A DNA stretch of 41,750 bases from Haloquadratum walsbyi J07HQW2 (GTDB taxonomy: Archaea > Halobacteriota > Halobacteria > Halobacteriales > Haloferacaceae), in assembly GCF_000415985.1 (NCBI RefSeq), contig NZ_KE356561.1, positions 2,181,179 to 2,222,928 on the forward strand, written 5' to 3'. Made by a program: the position numbers and the translations under genes. The notes beneath the pieces are model-generated. The model searched no databases and was not told the DNA's origin. It saw only the letters and a list, made by a program, of their open reading frames with translations. Of the stretch, positions 1 to 8,206 are shown one piece after another (position 1 is the stretch's first letter; each line of letters begins with the position of its first letter).

Positions 1-577
1 GAAAAAACCGTGGGCTTGTCAAACACCCTGCTCCATGCCCTGGGTCTATAGCAACGGTGAGATCAGCATCTACAATCATCTCACGGGACCCATCTTGTTC
101 AACAGCAGTAAGCAACTTATCAACATATTTATGATTAACTGTTTCAACCCGCGCTATCGACCCGACATCATCCCACGACGCTGTTGCAAAGTCTTCATTG
201 AGAATGCATGACTCAATCATTTCAATCCCCTCAGTTCCGATTTCGACTCCAGTTTCGCTGATGAGTTTTACTCCATTATACTCTGGCGGATTGTGCGATG
301 CGGTAATTATTATTCCAGGGCGACCACTCTCGACCGCATAATGAACCGCACTAGGCGTTGGAGTTATGCCAAGCCGTGTTACATCAATCCCAACGCTCGT
401 GAGTCCACTCACAGCCGCATTTAGGAACGACCTACTGCTTGTTCGAGTATCTCGTGCGACGATAGCCTGATCAGCTTCCCATACCGTCCCAGCCCCCTTC
501 GCGACTTGAAGCACAACTTCAGGTGTCAACTCTTCGCCGACAACCCCTCGAGTGCCACTTGAACCGAATAGTTTCAT
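1..577 (-). CDS. Phosphohexomutase (phosphoglucosamine mutase / phosphomannomutase family), 5' part only
   Basis: The 192 residues present are the N-terminal part of an alpha-D-phosphohexomutase; the C-terminal part lies beyond the left window edge. These enzymes move a phosphate between C1 and C6 of hexose or hexosamine phosphates in the cytoplasm, feeding sugar nucleotides for glycans. The protein opens with KLFGSSGTRG, the usual substrate-loop start, and carries the active-site serine motif ITASHNPP at residues 91-98 (phosphoserine S94). A second motif, AIDPGHGAG, lies near residues 176-184. The start is the ATG at 575-577, directly before the conserved KLFG. The gene is divergent from hisA with about 230 bases between. 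GlmM and ManB/PgmA subtypes cannot be separated without the C-terminal half. Confidence 0.9.
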   Translation of the reverse strand, partial: MKLFGSSGTRGVVGEELTPEVVLQVAKGAGTVWEADQAIVARDTRTSSRSFLNAAVSGLTSVGIDVTRLGITPTPSAVHYAVESGRPGIIITASHNPPEYNGVKLISETGVEIGTEGIEMIESCILNEDFATASWDDVGSIARVETVNHKYVDKLLTAVEQDGSREMIVDADLTVAIDPGHGAGCLTSPRFF

Positions 578-811
578 ATCTCAGTGCTCATGAGCCGAAT
601 TAAAAGCGATTGCGGACTGTGACGTAAATCAAACTTCATGTTAGTTTATTTGTGTTTTTATTTTGGAAATAATCTTATGGGCAGCTACCGAGTACCGCTG
701 TCCTCATCAGCAGCATAGATCGAAAGTCGAGTAACATGAGCTATTTTAATAACTCACATATTTTTTCATCGATATATTTAGGTTTCGGTCAAATAAAATT
801 TTGATTAGAGT
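578..811. promoter_or_regulatory. Divergent promoter region between the mutase gene and hisA
   Basis: This AT-rich spacer separates two divergent genes. An AT-rich run at about 772-780 (atatattta) lies some 35 bases before the hisA ATG and is a plausible TATA box giving a very short leader. For the mutase, AT-rich sequence at 640-675 could serve on the minus strand. No strong Shine-Dalgarno is seen before either start. Only sequence resemblance supports these sites. Confidence 0.4.
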
Positions 812-1549
812 ATGTCCGCGCTGTTCGAGCCATTTGAGGTTATTCCAGCAATCGATATGCAAGATGGTGATGTTGTTCAACTCGTACAAGGTGAGCGCGG
901 AACCGGGACACAGTATGGCGACCCTGTTGTCGCAGCAAACCAGTGGGTTGAAGCTGGTGCTGAGACACTTCATCTCGTCGACTTGGATGGTGCATTTGAG
1001 GGTGAGCGAATGAATGCAACTGCTGTCGATGCGATTCTTGAGTCCGTTGACATCCCGGTGCAACTCGGCGGAGGGATCCGAACGATTGACGATGCCACTT
1101 CATTGCTTGACCGCGGTGTTGACCGAATTATCCTTGGCACTGCAGCTGTCGAAAATCCTACTCTCGTTGCTGAACTTGCCGATTCATATCCAAACCGAGT
1201 CGTTGTTAGTCTTGATGCGGCAGATGGTGAGGTTGTCGTCTCGGGATGGACAGAATCGACTGGAGTCGACCCTGCAGTCGCTGCAGCTCGATTTGCTGAT
1301 TATGGCGCCTGCGGCATCCTGTTTACCGACATTGATGTTGAAGGGACGCTTGAGGGGATTCAATCAAGCGTCACCGCTCGTGTCGTTGATGCCGTCGATA
1401 TCCCTGTTATTGCTTCTGGTGGCGTTGCATCAATTGATGATGTTCAAAGCTTATATACAACTGGTGCAGCGGCAGTCGTAGTCGGGACCGCCCTGTATGA
1501 GAATAAATTCACGCTCACGGATGCGATGGGTGCAGTTGAAAATAATTGA
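812..1549 (+). CDS. hisA: ProFAR isomerase HisA
   Basis: This 245-residue protein is the TIM-barrel isomerase that converts ProFAR to PRFAR, the fourth step of histidine biosynthesis, in the cytoplasm. The first catalytic aspartate is in IPAID (D15) and the second in VSLDA (D135). Phosphate-binding loops GGGIR (86-90) and ASGGV (201-205) are intact. The length is normal for the family. HisF shares the fold, but the spacing of the motifs and the VSGW segment after the second aspartate suit HisA better. hisB lies on the same strand about 2 kb downstream, beyond transposon relics. Confidence 0.95.
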   Translation: MSALFEPFEVIPAIDMQDGDVVQLVQGERGTGTQYGDPVVAANQWVEAGAETLHLVDLDGAFEGERMNATAVDAILESVDIPVQLGGGIRTIDDATSLLDRGVDRIILGTAAVENPTLVAELADSYPNRVVVSLDAADGEVVVSGWTESTGVDPAVAAARFADYGACGILFTDIDVEGTLEGIQSSVTARVVDAVDIPVIASGGVASIDDVQSLYTTGAAAVVVGTALYENKFTLTDAMGAVENN

Positions 1550-1585
1550 CTCAATACCGTATGAGACGTCCCTAACCGTGATGTG

Positions 1586-1600
1586 AACTACCCTACCCTA
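1586..1600 (-). repeat. Right-end motif of a TnpB-type element
   Basis: On the minus strand this reads TAGGGTAGGGTAGTT, and its first three bases are the stop codon of the minus-strand tnpB relic. The same motif, with one base different, follows the two plus-strand tnpB relics at 3229-3243 and 15144-15158. Repetition directly 3' of three separate tnpB relics identifies it as a conserved transposon-end sequence. In IS200/IS605-type elements this 3' region also encodes the end of the guide-like RNA. Confidence 0.65.
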
Positions 1601-2430
1601 GTCGCTCATTGAAACAGCCGTCTCGATTCCTGACTTAATCATGGGGCTTCCCTCCCCCTCGGTTGTGCTTCCTGTTTCAACGACGGTCTTTGCAGGTCCT
1701 GATTCACTGCGAACCTTCCCCGTATCCGTAGGGAGACCAGTTTCCTTCAGGCGTTCTACCTCGAGCTGTCCCAGCCCCAGCCCTAACTGCTCTTCAAGCC
1801 GCTCTGCTAACAATACCAAACCACGCTCTAACATATTAATTGAAGCGTTCCAGTCTCTATCCAATTCAAACCCACAACTCGGGCAGGAATGCTCCCGAAT
1901 CTATACAGCCTTATACGACTTCACACCACACTGCGAACACTCTTTACTCGTATTCTCTGGGTTGATCTTCTCAACATAACACAACACCCATTCAAATCAG
2001 CCTTGTATTCGAGTAGTCGGAGAAACTGACTCCAAGCCAAGCTGAATCCCTTATTCCGAGCATTCTGAGACTGTTCCAGGATATGTGTTACGTCTAAATC
2101 CTCGACAAACACAGCCTCATACTCTGTGGGTAGCCAAGAGGTGAGTTTGTGCTGACAATCTCGTGCTTTCCGTCGTATATGACGCTTAATCTTAGCGACT
2201 CGTTTTCGCTGTTCTCTCTCCAGCCGTTCGTACTGGTCTTCCAGATTGAGCCCATCCACGGAAACTCCATCACTCGTGTGGATGTAATTGAGAACCCCAG
2301 GGTCCATCCCGACACAACCATGCGATCCGAGTTCTTCGACAGGCTTCTTATCTGGAATCTGTCTTTCCTCCACTTCAACGGAAAGCGAGACGTGCCATTC
2401 ACTTGTCGTCTCTTTTTTCACGGCTGCACT
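1598..2430 (-). pseudogene. tnpB: TnpB (IS200/IS605-type OrfB) relic, 5'-truncated with frameshift and stop
   Basis: Reading leftwards, the fragment covers the C-terminal two thirds of a TnpB RNA-guided nuclease. RuvC motif I is VGMDPGV, motif II is VFVEDLDV, then the zinc ribbon CSQCG ... CPSCG, and motif III is DRDWNASIN, so all three catalytic acids (D, E, D) survive. It is dead all the same. The N-terminal half is missing, the frame shifts near 1990 within the segment VMLVEKINP, and an in-frame TAG replaces the Trp codon in KAVxIREHSCP, near 1900. The 5' break abuts another tnpB relic pointing the opposite way. The terminal TAG is part of the right-end repeat. Confidence 0.85.
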
Positions 2431-3150
2431 ACCGAGGTGGCGAGTGGTACCTGCACCTTGGGTATCGCACAGAGAAACCTGAACAAGAGGCAAAGACGCA
2501 GAACGGAACGGTTCTGGGTGTTGACCTCGGTGTTAACCAGATTACCGTCACCAGCACGGCCCGCTCGTTCAGTGCAGGCAGACTTAATCACGCTCGCAGA
2601 GAGTTCGAGAAAACGCGTGGTGACCTCCAAGAGTGTGGCACGCAATCAGCCCACCGCACGATACAACAAGTGAGTGGTCAAGAGGATGAGTACGTGAAGC
2701 ACGTACTGCACTCGGTGGCGAGCGGGATTGTCGAAGAGGCACTCGAATACGGTTGTGATGGATATCATCTTCGAGAAACTTGACGGGATTCGAGAGCGAC
2801 TTCCATATGCCGATTGGCACGCGATGTGGCATTCCGCACGCTCATGCAGTGTGTCGAATACAAGGCCGAAGAGAGAGGCGTGTTCGTGGATAAGGTGAAT
2901 CCACAGAACACTTCCAAACGGTGCAACGAGTGTGGCAGTGTTCGAGATAACAACCGTCATAGAGATAAGTTTGAGTGCCAGAGGTGTAGCAAGCAGAATC
3001 ACGCGGACTACAATGCAGCGAAGAACATCGCTGAATTGTATCTTCTACGGGGACCATCAGCCGTCTCGTGGGAGCATCAGTCAATATGCTGAGGTCAGGG
3101 TCGAGGACACCGAGCTGAGAGAAACACTCTCACATCAAAAACAGCTGTGA
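2418..3150 (+). pseudogene. tnpB: Second TnpB relic, 5'-truncated, at least three frameshifts
   Basis: The relic starts inside the gene at the segment GEWYLHL and runs through RuvC motif I (LGVDLGVNQ), motif II (IIFEKLDG), the zinc ribbon CNECG ... CQRC and motif III (HADYNAAKN). Frames change near 2760 (in the DGIIFEKLDG segment), near 2830 (before FRTLMQC) and near 3050 (after LYLLRG). It belongs to a different TnpB subgroup from the minus-strand relic beside it, judged by motif I. The N-terminal region is absent, so the element cannot be functional. The right-end motif follows at 3229. Confidence 0.85.
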
Positions 3151-3228
3151 GGTCGATTTGGGTAGAGAAAGAGATCACTGACAAGCCCCACTCTCTATCG
3201 AGCGAATTGGTTTACCCGATGAGCGAAG

Positions 3229-3243
3229 TAGGGTGGGGTAGTT
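3229..3243 (+). repeat. Right-end motif of a TnpB-type element
   Basis: The sequence TAGGGTGGGGTAGTT is identical to 15144-15158 and one base different from the inverted copy at 1586-1600. It lies 79 bases after the last recognisable codon of the plus-strand tnpB relic. It is followed by gactcataatgagt, a short palindromic stretch that could be original flanking target DNA. Confidence 0.65.
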
Positions 3244-3346
3244 GACTCATAATGAGTGGTCTCGATCCTGAAGCTGATAACGGAGCTCGAAATTAACTAT
3301 TGTATTCGACAGGACAGAGTGCTTATGAATAATCAAGGAGAAACCC

Positions 3347-3386
3347 GTGGGAATCCTCGCCCTTCAGAGCGGGGAGAATGTCAAAC
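3347..3386 (+). repeat. Orphan hairpin-type transposon right end (copy 1)
   Basis: The segment opens with gtgggaatcctcgccc and closes with gagcggggagaatgtcaa. It can form a stem CCTCGC / GCGGGG around a short loop. A decayed copy lies at 13134-13172. From family knowledge, haloarchaeal TnpB-type elements commonly end in this kind of hairpin, and the 3' end of their sense-overlapping RNA maps there. No tnpB of its own is attached: the nearest relic ends about 200 bases upstream and already has a different right-end motif. Confidence 0.55.
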
Positions 3387-3504
3387 TGAGTGAATGTAGT
3401 ATCCATATCTATTTTTTACATATGATACAGACCACTTAGTCCAGATTTTAGATAGCATAGATAAAAGACGGAACGATGATACAGACGGACCACAAAATCG
3501 GATT

Positions 3505-4131
3505 ATGACTGAGGGCACAGAAGCATCAGCGAGCGAGGCAAGCACGGATGATCGAACAGCCGCGATCTCTCGTGAAACTGCCGAAACAACAATCGATGTG
3601 ACACTCGCAATCGATGGCGATGGTGATGCAACAGTCGACACAGGGATTGGGTTTTTTGATCATATGCTTGAAACTTTCGCGAAACACGGGCTTTTTAATG
3701 TGACTGTTCACTGCGATGGCGACCTCAGCATTGATGATCACCATACTGTCGAAGACATTGGGATCGTTCTTGGCGAATCATTTAACAAGGCACTTGGTGA
3801 GAAACGAGGGATTGTCCGCTATGCAGATCGTTCAATCCCACTTGATGAATCGGTCGCAACAGTAATCGCTGATATCAGCGGTCGTCCGCACTTCGAGTTT
3901 TCAGGCTCGTTCTCGCAACCGCAGGTTGGTGAGTTTACCAGCGATATGGCACGACACTTTGCATACTCATTAACCATGCATTCAGAAATAACACTCCACG
4001 CGTCTGTTAAGGGAGTAAACGCACATCACGAAATTGAAGCGTTGTTTAAATCGCTCGCACGGACGCTCGATGAAGCGACACAGATTGACCCGCGACGAAG
4101 TGATACCCCGAGCACCAAAGGGAAATTATAA
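3505..4131 (+). CDS. hisB: Imidazoleglycerol-phosphate dehydratase HisB
   Basis: This 208-residue protein dehydrates imidazole-glycerol phosphate in histidine biosynthesis; it is the stand-alone archaeal form without a phosphatase domain. The manganese-binding histidine clusters of the family are visible: FFDHML at 50-55, DDHHTVED at 77-84 and NAHHEIEA at 172-179. The first 22 or so residues are a Ser/Thr/Glu-rich extension before the family core begins around [10 protein letters not shown]. The start at 3505 is the first ATG of the frame. hisA, two steps earlier in the pathway, is on the same strand upstream with transposon debris between. Confidence 0.95.
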   Translation: MTEGTEASASEASTDDRTAAISRETAETTIDVTLAIDGDGDATVDTGIGFFDHMLETFAKHGLFNVTVHCDGDLSIDDHHTVEDIGIVLGESFNKALGEKRGIVRYADRSIPLDESVATVIADISGRPHFEFSGSFSQPQVGEFTSDMARHFAYSLTMHSEITLHASVKGVNAHHEIEALFKSLARTLDEATQIDPRRSDTPSTKGKL

Positions 4132-4307
4132 GACAGTAGAGTCGACCAGATTGGATTCAGGTATCAATCTTTTCCTCTTACTGAAACGCTCTCCAATCAT
4201 ATTCATAATATTCTCTTCTTACTGTGTTTCAGACCATTATTGACTACAGAGGATAGACACCGGCTTCGACCATCGCGTACATTGGTTCTTTTGCGGATCC
4301 CCACAGA

Positions 4308-4820
4308 GTGAATAATATGTTTGATGAGATTATGCAGAAATTTGACGAAAGTCCAAGTCAGCAAGCAGTGATCCGATTACTTCTTGAACGCGGATTCTCC
4401 GTCAATGATGATGGCCGGGTTGTTTCTGGTGGAATCGAAATCCCAAATACGGGGATAGCCCGTGAGATTAACGTTGATCGCCGAGTTGTTGATTCAACCA
4501 CAACAGCAATTCTTGCTGATGATGATCTTAAACGTATTTTCCAAAATATCTCTTCAATTCCAAGTCTAATGGATCTTGCTCCTGTACTTGACCTCTCAGC
4601 GATTATTGTTGAAGTAAATAATGCCGATCAACCTGGGCTTGTTGCTACTATTGCAACTCGTCTTGCTGACCGAAATATTCCCATTCGTCAGACCATTAGC
4701 GAAGATCCTGAATTCACTGACGACCCAAAACTGTATATTGTCACGGATGATCCGATCCCTGGTGAACTAATAAATGAAATTACTGAACTCTCATTTGTTT
4801 ATCGCGTTTCAGTCGCTTGA
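4308..4820 (+). CDS. ACT-domain regulator of amino-acid metabolism (COG2150-like)
   Basis: This protein of about 170 residues has an N-terminal helical, probably helix-turn-helix, part (QQAVIRLLLERGFSV, then IAREINVDRRVVDSTTTAIL). A C-terminal ACT domain follows from about residue 97, beginning SAIIVEVNNADQPGLVATIA. ACT domains bind amino acids and signal their level, so a role as an amino-acid-responsive transcription regulator is likely and suits the neighbouring histidine genes. The ligand is unknown. Two starts are possible, GTG at 4308 or ATG at 4317; both lie before the conserved part. T-rich sequence follows the stop. Confidence 0.8.
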   Translation: MNNMFDEIMQKFDESPSQQAVIRLLLERGFSVNDDGRVVSGGIEIPNTGIAREINVDRRVVDSTTTAILADDDLKRIFQNISSIPSLMDLAPVLDLSAIIVEVNNADQPGLVATIATRLADRNIPIRQTISEDPEFTDDPKLYIVTDDPIPGELINEITELSFVYRVSVA

Positions 4821-4821
4821 A

Positions 4822-4880
4822 CCCTCTATTTTAATTTTAATCAGTAATCTAACACTTATTTTCTAATCTTATTTTTACTA
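4822..4880 (+). terminator. Possible T-tract terminator after the ACT regulator
   Basis: Several T runs follow the stop codon (for example ctctattttaattttaatc and cttattttctaatcttattt). Archaeal transcription often ends at such T tracts without a hairpin. This is composition only, with no transcript data. Confidence 0.35.
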
Positions 4881-5033
4881 TACTTCGAGTAATCACTGAA
4901 TTCCACGAAATTGCAATAAAATCCATTGGTTTCTAGCAGGTATTCATAATATCTATACTCATCTGACGAAAGAAAATCTTATTTGATTGATAGCCTCGAA
5001 TATGTATACATCTCATAGTTTTGTACGCACAAT

Positions 5034-5711
5034 ATGACCGAATCATCATCTTCTCCAACCAATGACGGTACCCAATCATTTCGAACGGTACAAAATCGTG
5101 GAAACACTTCATTCAGTACCCGCGGGTCAGAATTTATCGGAGTGATCGCTCCTGTTAAGACGGTAACTGAAGCCGAGAGATTCATTAACACGGTTCGAGA
5201 GCAATACACTGATGCAACACATGTTGTTCCTGCATACCGCGTTCCTGTTACAACCGATACCACTACAGAAAACGTGAACCCTGAATCTACCACTAATTCA
5301 TTCTTGCGAGAGTATCAATCCGATGATGGGGAGCCGACGGGGTCGGCAGGAAAACCAGCACTCAATGTTCTTGTCCAAGAGGATATCCAGAATGTCGTTG
5401 CGACAGTGATTCGATATTACGGCGATACAAATCTTGGGGTTGGAGGACTAGCGAGAGCATACAGTCGTGCGGTCACTGATGCGATTGGGGAGGCAAGTGT
5501 CATTGAAATGAAGCCACATGAAGATGTCACTGTCACCGTCGAATACGATGACTCAGGGACTGTTCGTGGTATCCTGAGGAGTGCAAATGTCGACTTTGAA
5601 GCGTCATACGAAGCCGCTGTCACGTTCAATATTTATGTTTCAGTCAGCAAAACAGCAGAGCTCTGTGATCAAATCCAGAGTGCAACCAGCGGACGGGCAA
5701 CTATTGACTGA
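5034..5711 (+). CDS. IMPACT / YigZ family protein (UPF0029)
   Basis: This 225-residue protein contains the UPF0029 domain shared by bacterial YigZ and the eukaryotic translation-linked protein IMPACT. The family signature is clear: DDGEPTGSAGKP at 97-108 and RYYGDTNLGVGGLARAY at 127-143, followed by the usual C-terminal half. The exact biochemical role is unsettled in this family; links to translation control have been proposed. The first 30 residues are Ser/Thr-rich and probably flexible. The ATG at 5034 is the first in the frame. Confidence 0.88.
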   Translation: MTESSSSPTNDGTQSFRTVQNRGNTSFSTRGSEFIGVIAPVKTVTEAERFINTVREQYTDATHVVPAYRVPVTTDTTTENVNPESTTNSFLREYQSDDGEPTGSAGKPALNVLVQEDIQNVVATVIRYYGDTNLGVGGLARAYSRAVTDAIGEASVIEMKPHEDVTVTVEYDDSGTVRGILRSANVDFEASYEAAVTFNIYVSVSKTAELCDQIQSATSGRATID

Positions 5712-6135
5712 TAATTGTCTTATTCGGAACCCAGCTCAAAGTTATGTGTTTGCAGGTCATTGGCGGTTCGTCTGTATTTGAGTGGTATTTCAACTTTGTA
5801 CATATCAGTTATCGTTCATTCATCAACTAAATCTGCTTGCTTCGGTGAATTCCATGCGAACGTTTTTCACAATAGTAATTAGTTACCCAATTGAGAGATG
5901 ACTCAGCTACTTCTACTCGACAGCAAATCAACGGACAGATATGGTGTTCTAAGTGAAATGAAGGGGTTGCTATGAGAATCCAGAGGCATCACGGTGACAA
6001 TCATCGGTTATCACCGATTCTATCATCACATTGTTGCAGCTACAGTCACTCAGACGACCAGTATTATTCCGATTAATTTCTATAGTCTATCTATTGCGGA
6101 TAATTCGGGTATTTCAGATTATACTCTCAACTAAG
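5712..6135. other. Gene-free spacer with a weak broken ORF
   Basis: A frame opens with ATG at 5898 (MTQLLLLDSKSTDRYG), meets TGA at 5973-5975, then stays open to TAA at 6132-6134 (GITVTIIGYHRFYHH ...). It could be a decayed short gene, but the composition is not acidic like the neighbours and I recognise no family. Nothing else is evident in this stretch. Confidence 0.25.
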
Positions 6136-6846
6136 TTAGACTGTTCGAAATGCGCGATCTCCTGCATCACCCAATCCAGGGACAATATATCCATCATCAT
6201 CGAGATAATCATCAATTGCAACAGTCAGAAGATCTACATTCGGAAACTCTGATCCGACATGAAGAAGGCCCTCTGGAGCTGATACCGCCGAGAGAACAAA
6301 GAGATCTTTTGGAACATTCTCTGCAGCACTATTGACATGTTCTAATACCGCACACATTGTTGATCCGGTGGCAAGCATTGGGTCTGCAACGACGACAGTG
6401 TCCTCAGCAGTGATTTCTGGCAACTTAACATAGTCAATGGTGATGGGGAACATACCATTTTGATCCATCCCAGCGGCTTCGTCACGTCCTGCGCTGATAA
6501 CACCTTGCTTCGCGCGCGGGAATGCTTTCAATAGTCCTTCAACAAACGGTGTAGCGGCTCTAAGAACATTGACGATAACAATATTATCCAATCCGCTCAC
6601 CCGCTCTCCGGTTGTCTCCGTCAATGGGGTCTCGACATGTGCGTACTCAGTCTCCATGGCGCCGTCAATAATCTCATATCCACAAATCCGTCCAAGTTTG
6701 ACGAGTCCTTTACGAAAAGCGACCTGTGCGGTCTCAGTATCCCGAAGTTGAGAGAGAGTGTCCTTTGCAAGTGCATGCGTGATGAGATACGCGTTGTCTC
6801 GATCTTCAATAGGCATCTTGAACAAACCCGGATTGCCCATCATCAT
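6136..6846 (-). CDS. upp: Uracil phosphoribosyltransferase Upp
   Basis: This protein of about 236 residues makes UMP from uracil and PRPP (pyrimidine salvage). The PRPP-binding loop reads [14 protein letters not shown] (151-164), and the C-terminal uracil-contacting segment [13 protein letters not shown] (219-231) is intact. The N-terminus begins with three Met codons, so the true start may be any of them; all precede the conserved GNPGL. It is the downstream gene of a probable two-gene unit with the small membrane-protein gene at 6916-7098, 69 bases upstream. Confidence 0.95.
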   Translation of the reverse strand: MMMGNPGLFKMPIEDRDNAYLITHALAKDTLSQLRDTETAQVAFRKGLVKLGRICGYEIIDGAMETEYAHVETPLTETTGERVSGLDNIVIVNVLRAATPFVEGLLKAFPRAKQGVISAGRDEAAGMDQNGMFPITIDYVKLPEITAEDTVVVADPMLATGSTMCAVLEHVNSAAENVPKDLFVLSAVSAPEGLLHVGSEFPNVDLLTVAIDDYLDDDGYIVPGLGDAGDRAFRTV

Positions 6847-6915
6847 AACTCTCGGGGTTATCCCAGCGTATTGTGGTCAGTACAACCATTGTTTATTCAC
6901 AAACTATTCGAATAT

Positions 6916-7098
6916 TTACATGACAATCACATACGTCACAGCCACAATAATGAGCGTTAATGAAGCTATGTTTATGAGCGAGAATGCTGCAATCTTTATG
7001 AAGCTCAGACCCCAAATAATACCGGTTCCAAAGATGGCAGAGAGTACAATGTTCATCGCAAAAAGTACTCGTGGGTCTCCATCTGAACTCGTCTCCAT
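6916..7098 (-). CDS. Small membrane protein upstream of upp
   Basis: The gene encodes 60 residues. A short acidic N-terminus (METSSDGDPR) is followed by two hydrophobic helices, roughly residues 11-34 and 36-59, so a two-pass membrane protein is predicted. It lies just upstream of upp on the same strand, which suggests co-transcription. A link to uracil uptake or to membrane anchoring of salvage is only a guess. I recognise no family. The two-helix pattern and operon position favour a real gene. Confidence 0.65.
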   Translation of the reverse strand: METSSDGDPRVLFAMNIVLSAIFGTGIIWGLSFIKIAAFSLINIASLTLIIVAVTYVIVM

Positions 7099-7353
7099 AA
7101 ATTAATCACAATCGCATGAGTATTTATGCTATTGCGTGAGCTCTCCGAGGTAATCCACACCGATACCTACTGCTCAGTATTTACTCGGCTTGGGTTACTG
7201 TTCAGAAGAGAGAATTAAGCTTACTTACACATCTCCTCAAGATATACACCGATAGAATATGAATAGATATTGAGAGAATAAGACCGATATGCTTGTATTA
7301 GGATATGATTTTCACTACATGAGTTAGAATATGTCTTTATTAATCACAAGTAA

Positions 7354-7701
7354 ATGAAAAAATCGTATTATCGACTCTTAATAACAAACCGTCATGGCGA
7401 GATAGTGGATCCAATTCCGTTTATAGTGGTCGCTGGGTCAACATGGTTATTATGTCTTTCATTCGGACCCCTCTATCTTGATTTATTCGACATACCGTGG
7501 ACTCGAGGTCTCCTTATCTGTGTACTACTCGCAATAATTATATCTACGTTGGCATATCGACGATTTATTTGGACTGTCGACCCAGCAGTGCGCGATAGTC
7601 TTTCTGCTGGTATTCGATTTCATCGCCTCTGTCTTGGTGGAATTATCTTTGGAGCAGTGCTTATTCTACTTGCACTTATTGCCGCTGTAATGATTGCATG
7701 A
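7354..7701 (+). CDS. Hypothetical membrane protein, about three helices
   Basis: This 115-residue protein has a basic N-terminus (MKKSYYRLLITNRHGE). Hydrophobic segments lie around 21-42, 51-66 and 90-114. A charged loop (RRFIWTVDPAVRDS) sits between the second and third. No family is recognised. The gene stands alone, with about 255 and 220 bases of AT-rich sequence on either side. The codon pattern and membrane topology are convincing for a real gene; its function is unknown. Confidence 0.65.
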   Translation: MKKSYYRLLITNRHGEIVDPIPFIVVAGSTWLLCLSFGPLYLDLFDIPWTRGLLICVLLAIIISTLAYRRFIWTVDPAVRDSLSAGIRFHRLCLGGIIFGAVLILLALIAAVMIA

Positions 7702-7884
7702 CGAGAGGACACAGTTGCAATTGAATTATCTTGGGAGCAAAGTCATAACACACATCTTGTTTGTAGAGCATTACTCAGACTCCAATCAGCGATAGTGGCT
7801 ACAAATATGATACTGATGTCCTGACTCTTTGATTTGGTCGCGCACCTCTCAGCGCTTATGCGTCTCAGATGGACAAGCGAACGA

Positions 7885-7900
7885 GGTTTATATCTCCTTC
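7885..7900 (+). promoter_or_regulatory. Probable TATA box for the zinc-ribbon gene
   Basis: The sequence gaggtttatatctcc places a TATA-like core centred about 28 bases before the ATG at 7920. This spacing is expected for a leaderless haloarchaeal transcript. Confidence 0.5.
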
Positions 7901-7919
7901 ATGAATATACCTGGTAATT

Positions 7920-8138
7920 ATGGGATTGCTGGGTACGATAGTTGACACGTTTGAAGCATCGACAGAGTCACCAAATCGAGGAAAAAATAATCAATCGCGA
8001 GGAGCATATTGGTGTCACGACTGTGATGAGCGAATTCCTACAAGCGATACCGATGAGACAACAACGCCGAACTGTCCAGAGTGTGATGCTGAAATGACAC
8101 TTGAACGCTCACCAAGCTCAACCGGCTGCGCCTGTTAG
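7920..8138 (+). CDS. Small zinc-ribbon protein
   Basis: The gene encodes 72 residues. Two CxxC knuckles, WCHDCDE (about 31-37) and CPECDAE (about 52-58), form a predicted zinc ribbon, and the tail ends in CAC. The N-terminal 30 residues begin MGLLGTIVDTFE and become Ser/Asn-rich. Haloarchaea encode many such small zinc proteins of unknown role. A TATA box at the leaderless distance supports expression. The divergent neighbour across the convergent end is a CobW-type metal GTPase; a zinc-related link is possible but unproven. Confidence 0.75.
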   Translation: MGLLGTIVDTFEASTESPNRGKNNQSRGAYWCHDCDERIPTSDTDETTTPNCPECDAEMTLERSPSSTGCAC

Positions 8139-8206
8139 CCAGAATCCAATCTAATCATTCTTTTACGCTGGTCATGATATTAGCGAATAGTTTATTATAG
8201 CCCACA

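Larger units (their letters stand above)
3151..3504. other. Gene-free spacer holding two transposon-end relics, upstream of hisB
   Basis: This gap carries the right-end motif at 3229-3243 and the hairpin-type end at 3347-3386, both described separately. The last 110 bases before hisB are AT-rich and presumably contain its promoter. I see no credible coding sequence here. Confidence 0.6.

Noticed and set aside
5898-6134. 79-codon frame with one internal stop between the IMPACT-family gene and upp
   Set aside because: No recognised family and non-haloarchaeal composition; a chance opening in AT-rich DNA is as likely.
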